NCBI GenBank assembly: GCA_016946835.1
Contig: JACVTC010000082.1
Coordinates: 270,001 to 334,000, forward strand
Direction: 5' to 3'
Origin: Neocallimastix lanati (nom. inval.)
Lineage: Eukaryota > Neocallimastigomycota > Neocallimastigomycetes > Neocallimastigales > Neocallimastigaceae
Length of the DNA stretch: 64,000 nucleotides
The translations under genes were made by a program, and so were the position numbers. The stretch's first letter is position 1. Each line of letters begins with the position of its first letter. The notes beneath the pieces were generated by a model. That model saw nothing but the letters and a program-made list of their open reading frames with translations. It had not been told where the DNA came from and did no database searches. Of the stretch, positions 36,638-45,945 are shown piece by piece.

Positions 36638-37186
36638 ATGGGTATCTACGATATTAAGGTTGAAAATAGAAAAGGTGAAGAATTTGCTTTAGATCAATTA
36701 AAAGATAAAGTTTTAATTATTGTAAATACTGCTACTGGCTGCGGTTTTACTCCTCAATATGAAGGTTTAGAAAAATTATATAAGAATTATCATGATAAGG
36801 GATTAGAAATTTTAGATTTCCCTTGTAATCAATTTGGACATCAAGCTCCAGGTACCGATGATGAAATTCATCAATTCTGTACTCTTAAATATGATACCAC
36901 CTTTGATCAATTCCGTAAGATTGATGTTAATGGAGATAATGCTTCCCCATTATATAAATATTTAAAAGAACAAATTCAGAAGGATGAAATTAATGGTACT
37001 AAAAATAAATTAGCAATGAAAGGAGTTGAAGTAATGAGTAAAACATGTAAAAAGACGGGTGATATTAAATGGAATTTCACTAAATTTTTAGTCAATAAAG
37101 AAGGTAAAGTTGTTGGCAGATATTCACCAACGATGAAACCAGAAGAAATGGAACCAAAAGTTAAAGAATTATTAGGCGTAAATTAA
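36638..37186 (+). CDS. Glutathione peroxidase family protein, copy 5 (Cys type)
   Basis: 182 residues, on the opposite strand from copies 1-4. It differs from copy 1 by A102, T140 (KKTGDI for KKPGDI) and V181. Catalytic C35, Q65, W145, N146 and the putative resolving C81 are unchanged. Nucleotide identity with copies 1-4 is very high, so the inversion is recent. The 5' leader ends AAAGAAAAAATAAAATGGG, as in copies 1 and 3. Sequence downstream (37441-37516) matches the inverse of the upstream spacers of copies 1 and 3. Confidence 0.95.
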   Translation: MGIYDIKVENRKGEEFALDQLKDKVLIIVNTATGCGFTPQYEGLEKLYKNYHDKGLEILDFPCNQFGHQAPGTDDEIHQFCTLKYDTTFDQFRKIDVNGDNASPLYKYLKEQIQKDEINGTKNKLAMKGVEVMSKTCKKTGDIKWNFTKFLVNKEGKVVGRYSPTMKPEEMEPKVKELLGVN

Positions 37187-37680
37187 ATTATAGTATATAA
37201 AAATATTTTTTCTTTAAAAATAAATTAAAAGATGATTAAATAATAGATGTTATGTAAATTTATTATTTTAATATTATATTAAAATAATTATATATTTTTT
37301 ATTGTTTATTATATATAAAATTTAAATGTATTTTTTAATGATATATTATTTTTTAATGATTTGTTATAAATAAAATTTAAATGAAATTTTTTAATAATAA
37401 TTTTAATCTATAAGAATATAAATAATTATGTTTTTAATCAAATAATAATATTAAATATTATTAATAAATTATTAAATATATTAGTAATCCTTTAATATTG
37501 ATTAAATCCTGTTTTGTAGAATCATCATTTTAATATTATATTAAAAATTATTAATATATCATTATAAAAATGTAATATATTTTTATATATGATAGTAATA
37601 TTTAAAAAATATAAGTTATAAAATTATTATAAAATTAATAAATAAAAAGATATTAAACATTAAATTTTTTAGTATTTATT

Positions 37681-37719
<39 letters not shown>

Positions 37720-38636
37720 AAATCTTCGTAATTCATTTTTATTTTGGAGTTTGTATTTACTATTGATTTTTATTTTAATTTTATTTTTTACATAAAAACT
37801 TTTAATATAAATAAAGTTGTCAGTTGGTTGTTATTTTATTAATTAAAATTTTTGAATTATATAAAAAAAAATATTATAATCTTTATAAATATGTGAGTAT
37901 TACTGTAAAAAAGCGTTAGAGTATATTATAAAAAGGTTTTTTAATTTTTTTATAAATTCTTTCAATAATTATATTTAATATTTCAATGATTTTTTTTTTT
38001 TTTTTTTTTTTCATTTTTTTATTTCTATTTTATTTTTATTTAATAATTATAATAATTATTTTGTTAATCATTCCTTATGATAAAAATGGTTAAAAATCAT
38101 TAATAAAAGTTTAACATAATTAATTTACATTTTGATATTTATTGTGTAACATTGATTAATTGAAAAATAAATAAAATAAAAAATAAAATAAAAAAATATT
38201 ATATATAATATAATAAACAAAATATTAATTAGAATTAATCAATTTGTAATTAATATATATTTTGTTTAATATATATATATAATATTTTTTTTATTTTTAT
38301 TTTTTAAACTATTAATATTTATAATATTTTAATAATTCCTTAATGTGTTTATTTTTTATATTAATAGATTAATATTTCATTTCTTTAATTACTATTCATA
38401 TTATTATAATAAGCATTAATAATATTAATTCATATTAAATAAGAAATGAATCAATATTAATAAAAATAAAAATAAAATCATAATTAATAATTGTCGTTTT
38501 ATGATATGATTATAGAGATATTGTTATCAAAAAGTTTAAATGATAATAAAATATTTTTATCTTTTTAGATTTATTTATTTATTTATTAATTTATTAATTT
38601 ATTTATTTATTTATTTATTTATTTATTAATTAATTT

Positions 38637-38667
<31 letters not shown>

Positions 38668-38868
38668 AAATATTATCTATTAAATCCTAAGATAAATTAA
38701 TTAATAAATATTAAACTACTAAAAACTTTAATTAATATCACTCCTCACCTTTAAAACTACAATAATATTTTTATTTTTGATAAAAAAAAAAAAGGAAAAA
38801 AGAACTAATTTATAAAAATAAATAATAAAATTAAATTATTAAATGAAATTAATTTTTTTTTTTAATTT

Positions 38869-38930
<62 letters not shown>

Positions 38931-39017
38931 TATTATTATTATTTATTATTATTTTAATAAAAAATATATTTTTATAAATTCTAATATAAAAAAAAAAATT
39001 AACAATTAGTAATATCT

Positions 39018-39031
39018 CGGAGTAACAGCGG
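39018..39031 (+). promoter_or_regulatory. CGG-N8-CGG direct repeat upstream of copy 6
   Basis: CGGAGTAACAGCGG lies 1142 bp before the start of copy 6. It is flanked by ATTAGTAAT on the left, as is the site above copy 5, so the two patches are homologous. The added distance comes from simple repeats inserted between the site and the gene. Function is inferred. Confidence 0.35.
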
Positions 39032-39251
39032 AATAATTTTAGAATCTTTTTTTTTTTTTTTTTTTTTTTTTTTTGATAGTTAAATAGCCAGCATTTTTTT
39101 AATCTTCAATAAAACTATAATTTATTTTTATCTTTAATTATTTAAATGTGAATTGACTTTATATAAGATATTTGATACTATGATGTTAAACTATTTAATT
39201 ACACAATAAATAATAATAAATATTGTTAATAACAAAACTCAAAATTCAGTT

Positions 39252-39303
<52 letters not shown>

Positions 39304-39846
39304 TATAATTTTAATTATTAACAATATAATAAAATGTCATTAGTAATTAAGATTTATTTATTATTTATTATTCATTATTCATTATTCATTATTATTCATT
39401 ATTATTATTATTATTATTATTATATAAAAAAAAAATCACATAACCTCCTTTTTTTTTTTTTTTTTTTTTTATTTTCAATTCAAAAATTATGTTAAATTTT
39501 CCTTATTTTAATTTTAATTTTTAAGATATTTACAAATTAATGAACCATCTTATTAAACAAATTACCAAAAAAATTATTTTATATTAGTTTATTAGTTTTA
39601 ATTAATAGATATACATTTAATGTATATTTTAATATAATTAAAATAATTTTAATTTTCCTGGAATAATTCAAATAGATTGTACTATTAAAAAACAATATAT
39701 TAAATATTACTATTAATATAAATTTAATAAAAAGAGATTATTAAAAAGAGATTTAATATTTTATTACTAATATTATTTATAATTATATTTTCAATAAGAA
39801 GGTTTAAAATTGATTAACAATAATTATAAAAAAAAAAATTTATTAA

Positions 39847-39919
<73 letters not shown>

Positions 39920-39994
39920 ATACTAAAAAAATATAGTAAATATATAATACTATATACAATTAATATATACTAAATGATATAAATATAAATATCA

Positions 39995-40021
39995 GGTATT
40001 TTTTCTTTCAGAAATAATTTA
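39995..40021 (+). promoter_or_regulatory. Diverged conserved upstream block, peroxidase copy 6
   Basis: GGTATTTTTTCTTTCAGAAA followed by TAATTTA, about 140 bp upstream of the ATG. It is recognisably the same block as in copies 1-5 although flanking DNA is largely unrelated. Confidence 0.4.
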
Positions 40022-40159
40022 TAATTTATAATTTATTGATATAGTTAAATAATACAAAGGAATATATTAAATAAGTATTATCATTATAAAAAAAAAAAAG
40101 TAATTTTTGTATTTATAAATTTATATAATTAAAATATTAATATAAAAAAAAAAATAAAA

Positions 40160-40708
40160 ATGAGTATCTACGATATTAAGGTTGAAAATAGAAAAGGTGA
40201 AGAATTTGCTTTAGATCAATTAAAGGGTAAAGTTTTATTGATTGTAAATACTGCTACTGGTTGTGGTTTTACACCTCAATATAAAGGTTTAGAAAAATTA
40301 TATGAGAATTATCATGATAAGGGATTAGAAATTTTAGATTTTCCATGTAATCAATTTCTTCGTCAAGCACCAGGTACTGATGATGAAATACATAATTTCT
40401 GTACCCTAAAGTACAATACTAAATTTGATCAATTCCGTAAGATAGATGTGAATGGAGATAATGCATCACCATTATATAAATATTTAAAAGAGCAAATTCA
40501 AGAAGATGAAATTAACGGTACTAGAAATAAATTACAAATGAAAGGTACTAAAGCCATTAGCTTTAGTTGTAAAAAACCAGGAGATATTGTGTGGAATTTC
40601 ACTAAATTTTTAGTGGATAAAGAAGGTAAAGTAGTTGGAAGATATTCACCAACTTTTAAACCAGAAGAACTTGAATCTAGAGTTAAAGAATTATTAGGAT
40701 TATATTAA
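40160..40708 (+). CDS. Diverged glutathione peroxidase family protein, copy 6 (Cys type)
   Basis: 182 residues, roughly 85% identical to copies 1-5 by eye. Catalytic C35, Q65, W145, N146 and C81 are all retained, so it should be active. Notable differences are NQFLRQAPG for NQFGHQAPG beside the catalytic Gln, S2 for G2, the segment KGTKAISFSCKK for KGVEVMSKTCKK, V144 for K144, and the C-terminus LLGLY. It is the oldest intact member of the array and probably the outgroup of the recent expansion. It is intronless with an A-rich leader. A strong hairpin lies about 90 bp after the stop codon. Confidence 0.95.
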   Translation: MSIYDIKVENRKGEEFALDQLKGKVLLIVNTATGCGFTPQYKGLEKLYENYHDKGLEILDFPCNQFLRQAPGTDDEIHNFCTLKYNTKFDQFRKIDVNGDNASPLYKYLKEQIQEDEINGTRNKLQMKGTKAISFSCKKPGDIVWNFTKFLVDKEGKVVGRYSPTFKPEELESRVKELLGLY

Positions 40709-40799
40709 ATACAAATACGAAGAAAGTATTATCTATAAAAAAAATTAAAAAAAAAAATAAAAAAAATAAAAAAATAAAATAAAATAAAATAAAAAATGA

Positions 40800-40849
40800 A
40801 AGAAACTATGTTTTTGAAATTTTGTTATATTTCAAAAATATAGTTTCTT
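40800..40849. other. 21-bp hairpin downstream of peroxidase copy 6
   Basis: AAGAAACTATGTTTTTGAAAT and its complement (one mismatch) are separated by 8 bases, 92 bp after the stop codon of copy 6. It would form a stable stem in the 3' UTR. A role in 3'-end formation or mRNA stability is possible. Confidence 0.6.
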
Positions 40850-41423
40850 ATTATTTTTTATATATAACTAAAATATTAGTTATAAATATGTACTATATTT
40901 ATATAAAAACTACTATCATTTATAAAAATTATTATCATATTATAGAATTTATATCACATAAATAAAAATAATTGAAATAAATAAAATTGTTATTATGTAA
41001 TTACTTCAAAGAAAAAAGAAATAATTTAATACATTTTCATGAATTTCATTTAATTTGAGAAAATGTTAATTTTATTATTTATTGGAATATTTTAGAAAAT
41101 ATTAATAATTATATATTTTTCTTTGAATTTATTGGGATATATGAGAATTATTAACAATTATATATTATTTGTTTGAATTATTATTAATTATATTATGTAT
41201 TTTGGAATTATTATTAATTGTATTAATCATATAATTATAATTAAAATATAAATCATAACAAAAAAAAAATTATTAATAACATGATTTTTTAAAACGAAAT
41301 GTTAGAAATAAAGTTTAATATCTTAAATAATGAATTATAATTTAATTATAAAATTATTAATTATTAATATATTTATTTATATTTAGTTTTATAATTAAAT
41401 ATATATGTTAAAAATTTTTTTAA

Positions 41424-41427
41424 CAAC

Positions 41428-41472
<45 letters not shown>

Positions 41473-41600
41473 GTAAAGTATTTGAGTTGTTCCAAAAAAA
41501 AAAAAAAAAAAAAAAAAAATAGTTGTTAAAATTTTTTTTTCTTTTCTTTTTTTTTTTTTGGAACAACTATTTTTTTTTTTTTTTTTGGTAAAGTATTTAT
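41424..41600. repeat. Composite of poly-T modules with AACAACTA and GGTAAAGTATTT ends
   Basis: A module of AACAACTA, a long T run and GGTAAAGTATTT occurs at 41424-41481 and again at 41562-41598. Between them GTTGTTCC-A(n)-TAGTTGTT is the inverse of GGAACAACTA-T(n), so the block is partly palindromic. It suggests local duplication or inversion of a poly-T segment. Confidence 0.6.
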
Positions 41601-41822
41601 GAAGTAAATATTAATAAAAAAAATTTTTTTTTTTATCTCTTAATTATATTATCAATTATATTCAATTAAATTTTTTTTAATTTTTTATTTTATAAACTTT
41701 TAAAAAATTAAATTTTTACAATATAAAAATAATAAAACTATATATATATCCAAAAAAAAAAAAAAAAAAAAAAAAATTTTTATTAACAATAAAAATATTA
41801 TATAATACTTAATGTGGGGCGT

Positions 41823-41903
41823 GTTAATATTCAACATAATATTTAAACTTTGTGCATTATAATGTTCAACCTAATATTTAAACTTTGTGCATTAAAGTAT
41901 TAT
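41823..41903. repeat. Direct repeat of about 44 bp
   Basis: The string TAATATTTAAACTTTGTGCA is repeated twice within neighbouring units that begin TTCAACATAATATT and TTCAACCTAATATT. Confidence 0.75.
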
Positions 41904-41951
41904 AAATATTTATAAAGTTTGATTATGGAATAACTTTTTATGCAAAATATA

Positions 41952-42265
41952 AAAAAGGAAAATTATTTTATAAAATTAATATTTGGAGTCTTTTTAAATA
42001 TTTCATTGAATTATATATATATATATAAATAATAAAAAGGAAAAATTATTTTATAAAATTAATATTTGGAGTCTTTTTAAATATTTCATTGAATTATATA
42101 TATATATATAAATAATAAAAAGGAAAAATTATTTTATAAAATTAATATTTGGAGTCTTTTTAAATATTTCATTGAATTATATAAATAAATAAATAAATAA
42201 TAAATAAAATATTTTGGAGTCTTTCTAAATATTTTATAGAATTATATATATAAATAAATAATAAA
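41952..42265. repeat. 83-bp tandem repeat, three copies plus a partial fourth
   Basis: Units of about 83 bp, each with the core AATATTTGGAGTCTTTTTAA followed by ATATTTCATTGAATTAT and a TATA run, are nearly identical in three consecutive copies. A degenerate fourth (TTTTGGAGTCTTTCTAAATA) follows. The high identity points to recent amplification. Confidence 0.92.
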
Positions 42266-42807
42266 TAAAATTTAATTATATAACAATACATATTTTAGTG
42301 TACACATTATATTTTATATTGACTCCTTTATAATTATATATATATGTATAATATATTTATATCCATTGATAATGAAACTTTTTTTTTTTTTTTTTTTTTT
42401 TTTATATCCATATTATAATTTTTCTAAATTCATTTATAGATCATGATTTAAAAAACAGATTGAAAACTGAAAAAAAAAAAAAAAATTTTTTTTTTTTTTT
42501 TGTTCAATTATTAAATTATTTATAATATTAAATATAATCTTTATTTTATTAATCTTATTAATAATAATTTCAATAAAATTTCAAAAACAAATAAAAAAAA
42601 AAAGATTAGATATATATGTATTATTATTATTATTAATTATATTTATATATATATTATTTTATTTATAATTTATTCGAGTATTTTTTTTTTTTAAAAAAAA
42701 AATAATAATTATAATTATTATTTATTAAGATAGAGTTTTTTTTTTTTTTTTTTTTTTTTACTTTTTAATTATTATATTAAATTTGTTTTTTATAATTAAG
42801 ATAGGCT

Positions 42808-42850
<43 letters not shown>

Positions 42851-42880
42851 CTAATATATTTGACTATTTGATTTTTTTTT

Positions 42881-43199
42881 ATTTATAATCTAATATTTAT
42901 TTATTTTATATTTTCTAATTATTATATTTAATTCTATTTATTTAATTTATTTATTTATTTATTATTAACATTATTATTATTATTATTTCAATTATTTCAA
43001 TTAATAGGATGGCTTGAAACAGTCTGTACCGAAGAAATTATTTATAATCTAATATTTATTTATTTTATATTTTCTAATTATTATATTTAATTTTATTTAT
43101 TTAATTTATTTATTTATTTATTTATTATTAACATTATTATTATTATTATTACAATTATTTCAATTAATAGGATGGCTTGAAACAGTCTGTACCGAAGAA
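42881..43199. repeat. 159-bp tandem duplication covering the 3' end of the next gene
   Basis: The sequence from ATTTATAATCTAATATTT through AATAGGATGGCTTGAAACAG and CTGTACCGAAGAA occurs twice, offset by 159 bp. The right copy contains the last codons and stop of the secreted-protein gene. The left copy (to about 43037) is an orphan duplicate of those codons plus the 3' flank. Confidence 0.93.
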
Positions 43200-43949
43200 G
43201 AATTTATGGAAGAAATCTTTAGTTTTTTCAACACCAAGAGCAGCCTTGAATAAATTTGTACTAACACCACCACTTTCAATAAGCCTATCGACATAATTTA
43301 AAGTAATATCATATTTAGCGACACGATCTTTGACCGTATTAAGATACTTATTTAATTTTTCGAATTTGACAAGGGTTTTTAAATTACGTTTGAAAACATC
43401 AACGATGGCAAAGTCATCATCACTAGTACCCGATTTATTGATATAAGCTGGTCTTATTTCATCGTACCAGCTAGGTTGAACTGGTACATCGATTAATTTA
43501 CAAGAATCCATGTTCTTTTTAAATTCTTTAATACTTTTCTTAAATAATTTATCGTTTGGTTTATCGACAACACTGTAAATTTCATTAATAACGGTACGGT
43601 GGTCATCATTCAGAATAAAATCAGTTGAGAATAATGGAATATTCTTGTAGAATGGGGTTAAAACATAGGTTAACATTTGGAACATAGGAGTATCAAATCC
43701 CATAATGGCTAAATTACCGACACCCACCACTTCATAATGTTTAAGCGTAGGAGCCATACCATTAAGCGTTAAATTTTTTAAATCATCTGGAAGTGGACGT
43801 TCTAAAACAGGGTATCTCTCTTTAAGAGTATTTATCCCAATGGTTTCAATACTACTAAATAAATCAATAGAAGGTTTATGCGTTTTTCCATAGGATCTAC
43901 ATACTAAGAAAATTACAGAAAATAATATTATAAAGAATTGACAATTCAT
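43164..43949 (-). CDS. Secreted protein, possible distant bilin-reductase-like fold
   Basis: This 261-residue intronless protein starts with a clear signal peptide (MNCQFFIILFSVIFLVCRSYG; cleavage near residue 21). I do not recognise its family with certainty. The mature part is conserved-looking mixed alpha/beta sequence: ERPLPDDL (50-57), FDTPMFQMLTYVLTPF then YKNIPLFSTDFI (85-112), NEIYSVVD (122-129), SWYDEIRPAYIN (160-171), a Lys-rich helix about 185-205, and a C-terminal KDFFHKFFFGTDCF (244-257). This order resembles ferredoxin-dependent bilin reductases (PLPxDL, a TPxFxxxxxxxxP..Y..PLF..D segment, a W..I..xYxxI block and a C-terminal FF motif), with D110 in the place of the catalytic Asp. 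A secreted, bilin-binding or unrelated function is open. Its 3' end is tandemly echoed downstream. Base composition is normal coding. Confidence 0.85.
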   Translation of the reverse strand: MNCQFFIILFSVIFLVCRSYGKTHKPSIDLFSSIETIGINTLKERYPVLERPLPDDLKNLTLNGMAPTLKHYEVVGVGNLAIMGFDTPMFQMLTYVLTPFYKNIPLFSTDFILNDDHRTVINEIYSVVDKPNDKLFKKSIKEFKKNMDSCKLIDVPVQPSWYDEIRPAYINKSGTSDDDFAIVDVFKRNLKTLVKFEKLNKYLNTVKDRVAKYDITLNYVDRLIESGGVSTNLFKAALGVEKTKDFFHKFFFGTDCFKPSY

Positions 43950-44580
43950 TTTTTTTTTTCTTTATAAAAAAAAAAAAAAAAGAATAATAAAATCTGATAA
44001 AAAAATATATATTTAAATTATATATATATATATACTTATAATATTTTATTTAATAATTTATAATTTTTACTTTTTTTTTTATTATTAAAAAATTTTTAAA
44101 AATATATTTTTTTATTCTTTATATATCCTCACTTTTTTATTTTAATTTTTACAAATTTAGTTTCGATTTAATTAAAAGAAAAAAAAAATTAATTAAAAAA
44201 AAAAATAAATTGAAATACAATTCTTTTTTCTATAAAATAAAAATAAAAATAAAAAAAATTTATTTAATTTAATTAAAACCAAATAAAAAAATTAAATTCT
44301 TTCTAATAATTTGGTTATAGTGAATGATGATTAAAATTTATTTATTTTTTAAAGTTTTTATAATATTACAAATTATATTTAATACTAATAAAGTTTTTAA
44401 AAATACTGAAATATTTGTTGGATGATCTATAAATAAATTTCAATAATAATCCATAATGCAAAATAATTGTGTAATATAAATTAATTTTACTTGGAAATGA
44501 AATTTAATAAATCATTTAAAATATTAAATATAAAATAAATCTGAATTGTTATTTTTTATTATTAAAAAAATACAATTTCA

Positions 44581-44738
<158 letters not shown>

Positions 44739-44860
44739 TTAAATAATCTTATATACATTAAATTTTATAATTTCTTTTTCTTCTTATAGTGTTAACCATC
44801 AACTTAAGACCCCCATAATTTTCTAAAAATAAATAAATCATTGCCCTCTACTCCTATAGC

Positions 44861-44951
44861 AGATAGGAATAACAGGCATTAACTGGTGTCATAGAATTTT
44901 TCCCATTTAGTAGATAAGAATAACAGGCATTAACTGGTGTCATAGAATTTT
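44861..44951 (-). repeat. Two tandem 51-bp units with coding-like composition
   Basis: The 40-bp core AGATAGGAATAACAGGCATT + AACTGGTGTCATAGAATTTT occurs at 44861-44900 and 44912-44951, offset by exactly 51 bp. The minus strand reads through both in one frame as two copies of NSMTPVNACYSYLLNGK-type peptide. Composition is far less AT-rich than its surroundings. It could be a relic of a repeat-containing gene or a small repeated exon. No start or family is evident. Confidence 0.65.
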
Positions 44952-45587
44952 CATTTACTTTTTTTTTTAAAAAAAAAAAAAAAAAAAAGTAGTTAAATGG
45001 CCTATGTATATATATATATATGTATTGAAAAAGAAAGTTCAAAAGTTTAAAAAATGATATAGTAAAATAAAATCCATTATATTATTATTATATATATAAT
45101 AAATATCTATAATAAATATATATTATAAAAATATATATTTATTATAATAAAAATATTTAATATTAATAAAAGTATTTTATTTGATATTTTTATTTTTATT
45201 TATTTTTTTATTTATTTTTTTATTTATTTATTTATTTATTTATTTTAATTTTATTTCTTATTTAAATATTTTATTTTATTTTCTTTTTATACATTAAATT
45301 ATATTAAAATGATATATTATAAAATGTTATATATAAATATTATTATTTTTTATTTGTAATTATTTTAATTTTAATATTTAATAATTATATAAATTATATA
45401 TAAATTACTATTGTAAAATAAAAAAAAAAAATAAAATAAAATAAAATATAAAAAAAAAAATATAAAAAAATATTATTTATTAATATATTTATTTTTTAGT
45501 AAATAATATTTTTTTTTTTAAATAAATTATTTTAAATATAAAAAAAAAAAAAAAAAAAAAAATGAATGAATGAATGATGTATTTAAA

Positions 45588-45640
<53 letters not shown>

Positions 45641-45716
45641 AAATAGGATATGACTTTCTATATGTAAATATTTATTTTTTTTTTTTTTTTTTTTTTTATT
45701 TTTATTATTATTTTTT

Positions 45717-45945
45717 TTTATTTTTATTTTTATTATTATTATTTTTTTTCCCTTAAAAAATAGTTATGTTTTTTTTTTTATTTTTATTTTTATTATTATT
45801 ATTTTTTTTCCCTTAAAAAATAGTTATGTTTTTTTTTTATTTTTATTTTTATTATTATTATTTTTTTTCCCTTAAAAAATAGTTATGATTTTATTTTTTA
45901 ATTTTTTAATTTTTTTTTTTTTTTCCCCTTAAAAAATAGTTATGA
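45717..45945. repeat. Four-fold 57-60-bp tandem repeat of the 3' end of the I-BAR/SH3 gene
   Basis: The unit CCCTTAAAAAATAGTTATG, with TTATTTTTATTATTATT spacers, recurs at 45750, 45810, 45869 and 45926. The last copy contains the true stop codon and final codons (ATAACTATTTTTTAA on the minus strand). The other three are orphan copies downstream of the gene. Confidence 0.93.

Larger units (their letters stand above)
37187..40159. other. Intergenic region between peroxidase copies 5 and 6
   Basis: 3 kb without a supported gene. It holds a segment around 37441-37516 homologous (inverted) to the spacers above copies 1 and 3, poly-A/T runs (37687-37717, 37988-38011, 39051-39074, 39254-39301), ATTT arrays at 38569-38665, (ATT)n arrays at 38872-38930 and 39845-39916, and a GC-richer patch with CGG-N8-CGG at 39018-39031. 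Confidence 0.75.
40709..43163. other. Intergenic repeat-rich region
   Basis: AT-rich DNA between copy 6 and the secreted-protein gene, which are convergent. It contains the hairpin at 40800, a T-run/palindromic composite at 41424-41600, a 44-bp direct repeat at 41823-41903, an 83-bp tandem repeat at 41952-42265 and the echoed 3' end of the next gene at 42881-43040. No intact gene is present. Confidence 0.75.
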
